8,329 nucleotides of DNA from positions 1 through 8,329 of the forward strand of contig QHYA01000200.1 in NCBI GenBank assembly GCA_003223995.1, in the 5' to 3' direction. This document shows, in pieces, positions 6,607 through 8,329 of the stretch. The translations under genes and the position numbers were made by a program. Source of the stretch: Acidobacteriota bacterium. Lineage in GTDB: Bacteria > Acidobacteriota > Polarisedimenticolia > QHYA01. Numbering within the stretch: position 1 is the first letter of the stretch; each line of letters opens with the position of its first letter. The notes under the pieces are model-generated. The model worked only from the letters and a program-made list of their open reading frames with translations, was not told the DNA's origin and did not search any database.

Positions 6607-8329
6607 TGAAGCTCACGGATCTCTTCATCCGTAGGCCGGTCCTGGCGATCGTCGTCAATCTGATCATCTTGATCGCGGGCCTGCAGTCCATCCGGTCCCT
6701 CACCGTGCGGCAGTATCCGCGCAGCGACATCGCGGTCGTCAAGGTGACGACCGCCTACGTCGGCGCCAGCGCCGATCTCGTCCGCGGTTTCATCACCTCT
6801 CCGCTCGAGCGGGTGATCGCCGGGGCGGACGGCATCGACTACCTCGAGTCGTCGAGCGCCCAGGGGGGCAGCACGATCACCGTGCACCTGAAGCTCAACT
6901 ACGACACGAACGCCGCCCTCACCCAGATCCAGGCGAAGGTCGCCCAGGTGCGCAACGACCTCCCTCCGGAGGCCGAGGCACCGATCATCGAGCTCGAAAC
7001 CGCGGACACCCAGTTCGCCGCGATGTACCTCGGCTTCTCCTCCGAAGACCTCGATCAGAACCAGATCAGCGATTACCTCACGCGCGTCGTGCAGCCGAAG
7101 CTGAGCGCCATCAGCGGCGTGCAGCGGGCCGAGATCCTGGGAGGACGCAACTTCGCCATGCGCATCTGGCTCGATCCACCCAAGATGGCCGCTCGGGGCA
7201 TCTCTCCCTCGGACGTGTGGGACGCGCTGGCGCAGAACAACTACCTCGCCGCGCTGGGGAAGACCAAAGGGTCCATGGTGTCCGTCAACCTCGTCGCCAA
7301 CACGGACCTCCAGACCCCCGAGGAATTCCGGCAGCTCGTCGTCAAGGAAGAGAAGGGCGTCGTCGTGCGGCTGGGCGAGATCGCCGACATCGCGCTGGGC
7401 GCCGAGAACTACGAGCAGGACGTCCGTTTCAACGGGCAGACCGCCATCTTCATGGGAATCTGGGTGCTTCCCACCGCCAACTCGCTCGACGTGATCGGTC
7501 GGGCGCGCGAAGCGATGCCGGAGATCCAGGCGCAGCTCCCGGTGGGGATGAAAGCCGGAATCCCCTACGATTCGACGGTCTACATCCGGAACGCCATCGA
7601 TGAGGTTCTCAAGACCCTCACGGAGACCCTCCTCATCGTCATTGTCGTCATCTTCCTCTTCCTCGGTTCGATGCGCTCGCTGGTCATTCCCGTGGTCGCC
7701 ATCCCCATTTCGCTCGTTGGGGCGGTCTTCCTGATGCTCGTGGCCGGCTTCACGATCAATCTGTTGACCCTTCTCGCCATCGTGCTGTCGGTCGGTCTCG
7801 TCGTCGACGACGCGATCGTGGTCGTGGAGAACATCGAGCGGCACCTTCACCTCGGAAAACGGCCCTACGAGGCGGCGACCGACGCGGCCCGCGAACTGGT
7901 CGGCCCGATCATCGCCATGACGATCACGCTGGCGACCGTGTACGCGCCGATCGGGATCCAGGGCGGCCTGACGGGGGCCCTCTTCCGCGAGTTCGCCTTC
8001 ACCCTCTCCGGCGCGGTGATCGTCTCGGGGGTGGTGGCCCTCACACTGTCGCCCATGATGGGATCGAGGTTCCTGCGGGCCGGTGACACCGAGCGGGGTC
8101 TCGCCGGATGGGTCAATCGGCGGTTCGACGGAGTGCGCCGAGCCTACACGCGGACGCTCTCCGGGACGCTCGAGTACCGGCCCGTCGTCTTCGCACTCTG
8201 GGCCATCGTCGTGGCGCTCATGGCGCCCTTCTATCTGCTCTCGCAGAAGGAGCTGGCCCCGAACGAAGACCAGAGCGTGGTCTTCGGGGTCGTTCAAGCC
8301 TCCGCGAACTCCACTCTCGATCAAACGAA
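6606..8329 (+). CDS. RND multidrug-type efflux pump, inner-membrane subunit (N-terminal 574 residues)
   Basis: Proton-driven AcrB/MexF-like (HAE1-type) inner-membrane transporter; the frame is open to the right edge. It begins MKLTDLFIRRPVLA, the usual cytoplasmic helix leading into TM1 (about 11-29). A periplasmic porter region runs from about 35 to 335, including VTTAYVGASADLV and DVWDALAQNNY. TM2-TM6 lie at about 338-357, 360-379, 386-412, 437-458 and 463-485, and TM7 near 526-546. TM4 holds the proton-relay pair D401-D402 in GLVVDDAIVVVENIE, matching AcrB D407/D408. The second half, with the TM10 lysine, is outside the window. GGAGG at 6594-6598 is 7 bases before ATG 6606, and the start overlaps the adaptor stop by one base (TGATG). 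Substrate cannot be inferred; the family exports drugs, dyes, solvents or self-made metabolites. Confidence 0.94.
   Translation, partial: MKLTDLFIRRPVLAIVVNLIILIAGLQSIRSLTVRQYPRSDIAVVKVTTAYVGASADLVRGFITSPLERVIAGADGIDYLESSSAQGGSTITVHLKLNYDTNAALTQIQAKVAQVRNDLPPEAEAPIIELETADTQFAAMYLGFSSEDLDQNQISDYLTRVVQPKLSAISGVQRAEILGGRNFAMRIWLDPPKMAARGISPSDVWDALAQNNYLAALGKTKGSMVSVNLVANTDLQTPEEFRQLVVKEEKGVVVRLGEIADIALGAENYEQDVRFNGQTAIFMGIWVLPTANSLDVIGRAREAMPEIQAQLPVGMKAGIPYDSTVYIRNAIDEVLKTLTETLLIVIVVIFLFLGSMRSLVIPVVAIPISLVGAVFLMLVAGFTINLLTLLAIVLSVGLVVDDAIVVVENIERHLHLGKRPYEAATDAARELVGPIIAMTITLATVYAPIGIQGGLTGALFREFAFTLSGAVIVSGVVALTLSPMMGSRFLRAGDTERGLAGWVNRRFDGVRRAYTRTLSGTLEYRPVVFALWAIVVALMAPFYLLSQKELAPNEDQSVVFGVVQASANSTLDQT

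Noticed and set aside
6564..8324. 586-residue minus-strand open frame
   Set aside because: Antisense to the RND pump; its composition is mostly charged and His-rich repeats of the kind produced by reading transmembrane-coding DNA backwards.

Overview
The window is GC-rich (strong G/C bias at third codon positions) and comes from a Gram-negative, double-membraned bacterium: it encodes a TonB-dependent outer-membrane receptor and a tripartite RND efflux pump. The Oar-like receptor architecture (carboxypeptidase-regulatory-like domain before the plug), the paired secreted proteins with NPYFPL/WYFGED-type motifs and the Franean1_4349-like small protein fit an acidobacterial or similar deep-branching environmental lineage. 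That placement is an inference; there is no rRNA or other marker gene here.

Left block, minus strand (1-2684): a small secreted protein of unknown function starts at GTG 2684 and ends in a 4-base GTGA overlap with the start of a TonB-dependent receptor, which runs off the left edge (652 residues present, C-terminus missing). The two are probably one operon with translational coupling.

Divergent control region (2685-2860): a candidate -10 hexamer for the minus-strand operon is preceded, 10 bases upstream, by two perfect 8-base direct repeats with an 11-base period, the geometry of OmpR/PhoB-family sites. On the other side of this region a second secreted protein (2861-3574, plus strand) is a diverged paralogue of the first.

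Right block, plus strand (3575-8329): a 205-base intergenic region contains a perfect palindrome and a near-consensus sigma-54 promoter. It leads into a tight four-gene cluster: a 78-residue protein resembling leader regions of Franean1_4349-type RiPP precursors; a TolC-family outer-membrane channel (ATGA overlap with the small gene); a periplasmic adaptor (17-base gap); and an RND inner-membrane pump (1-base overlap) that runs off the right edge. Adaptor, pump and channel would form a proton-driven exporter spanning both membranes. The substrate cannot be read from the sequence.

The most unusual points are the RiPP-leader-like protein coupled to an efflux operon with no RiPP enzymes in view, an apparent internal deletion in the TolC-like channel, the divergent paralogous secreted proteins (one coupled to a TonB receptor), and the two regulatory regions.
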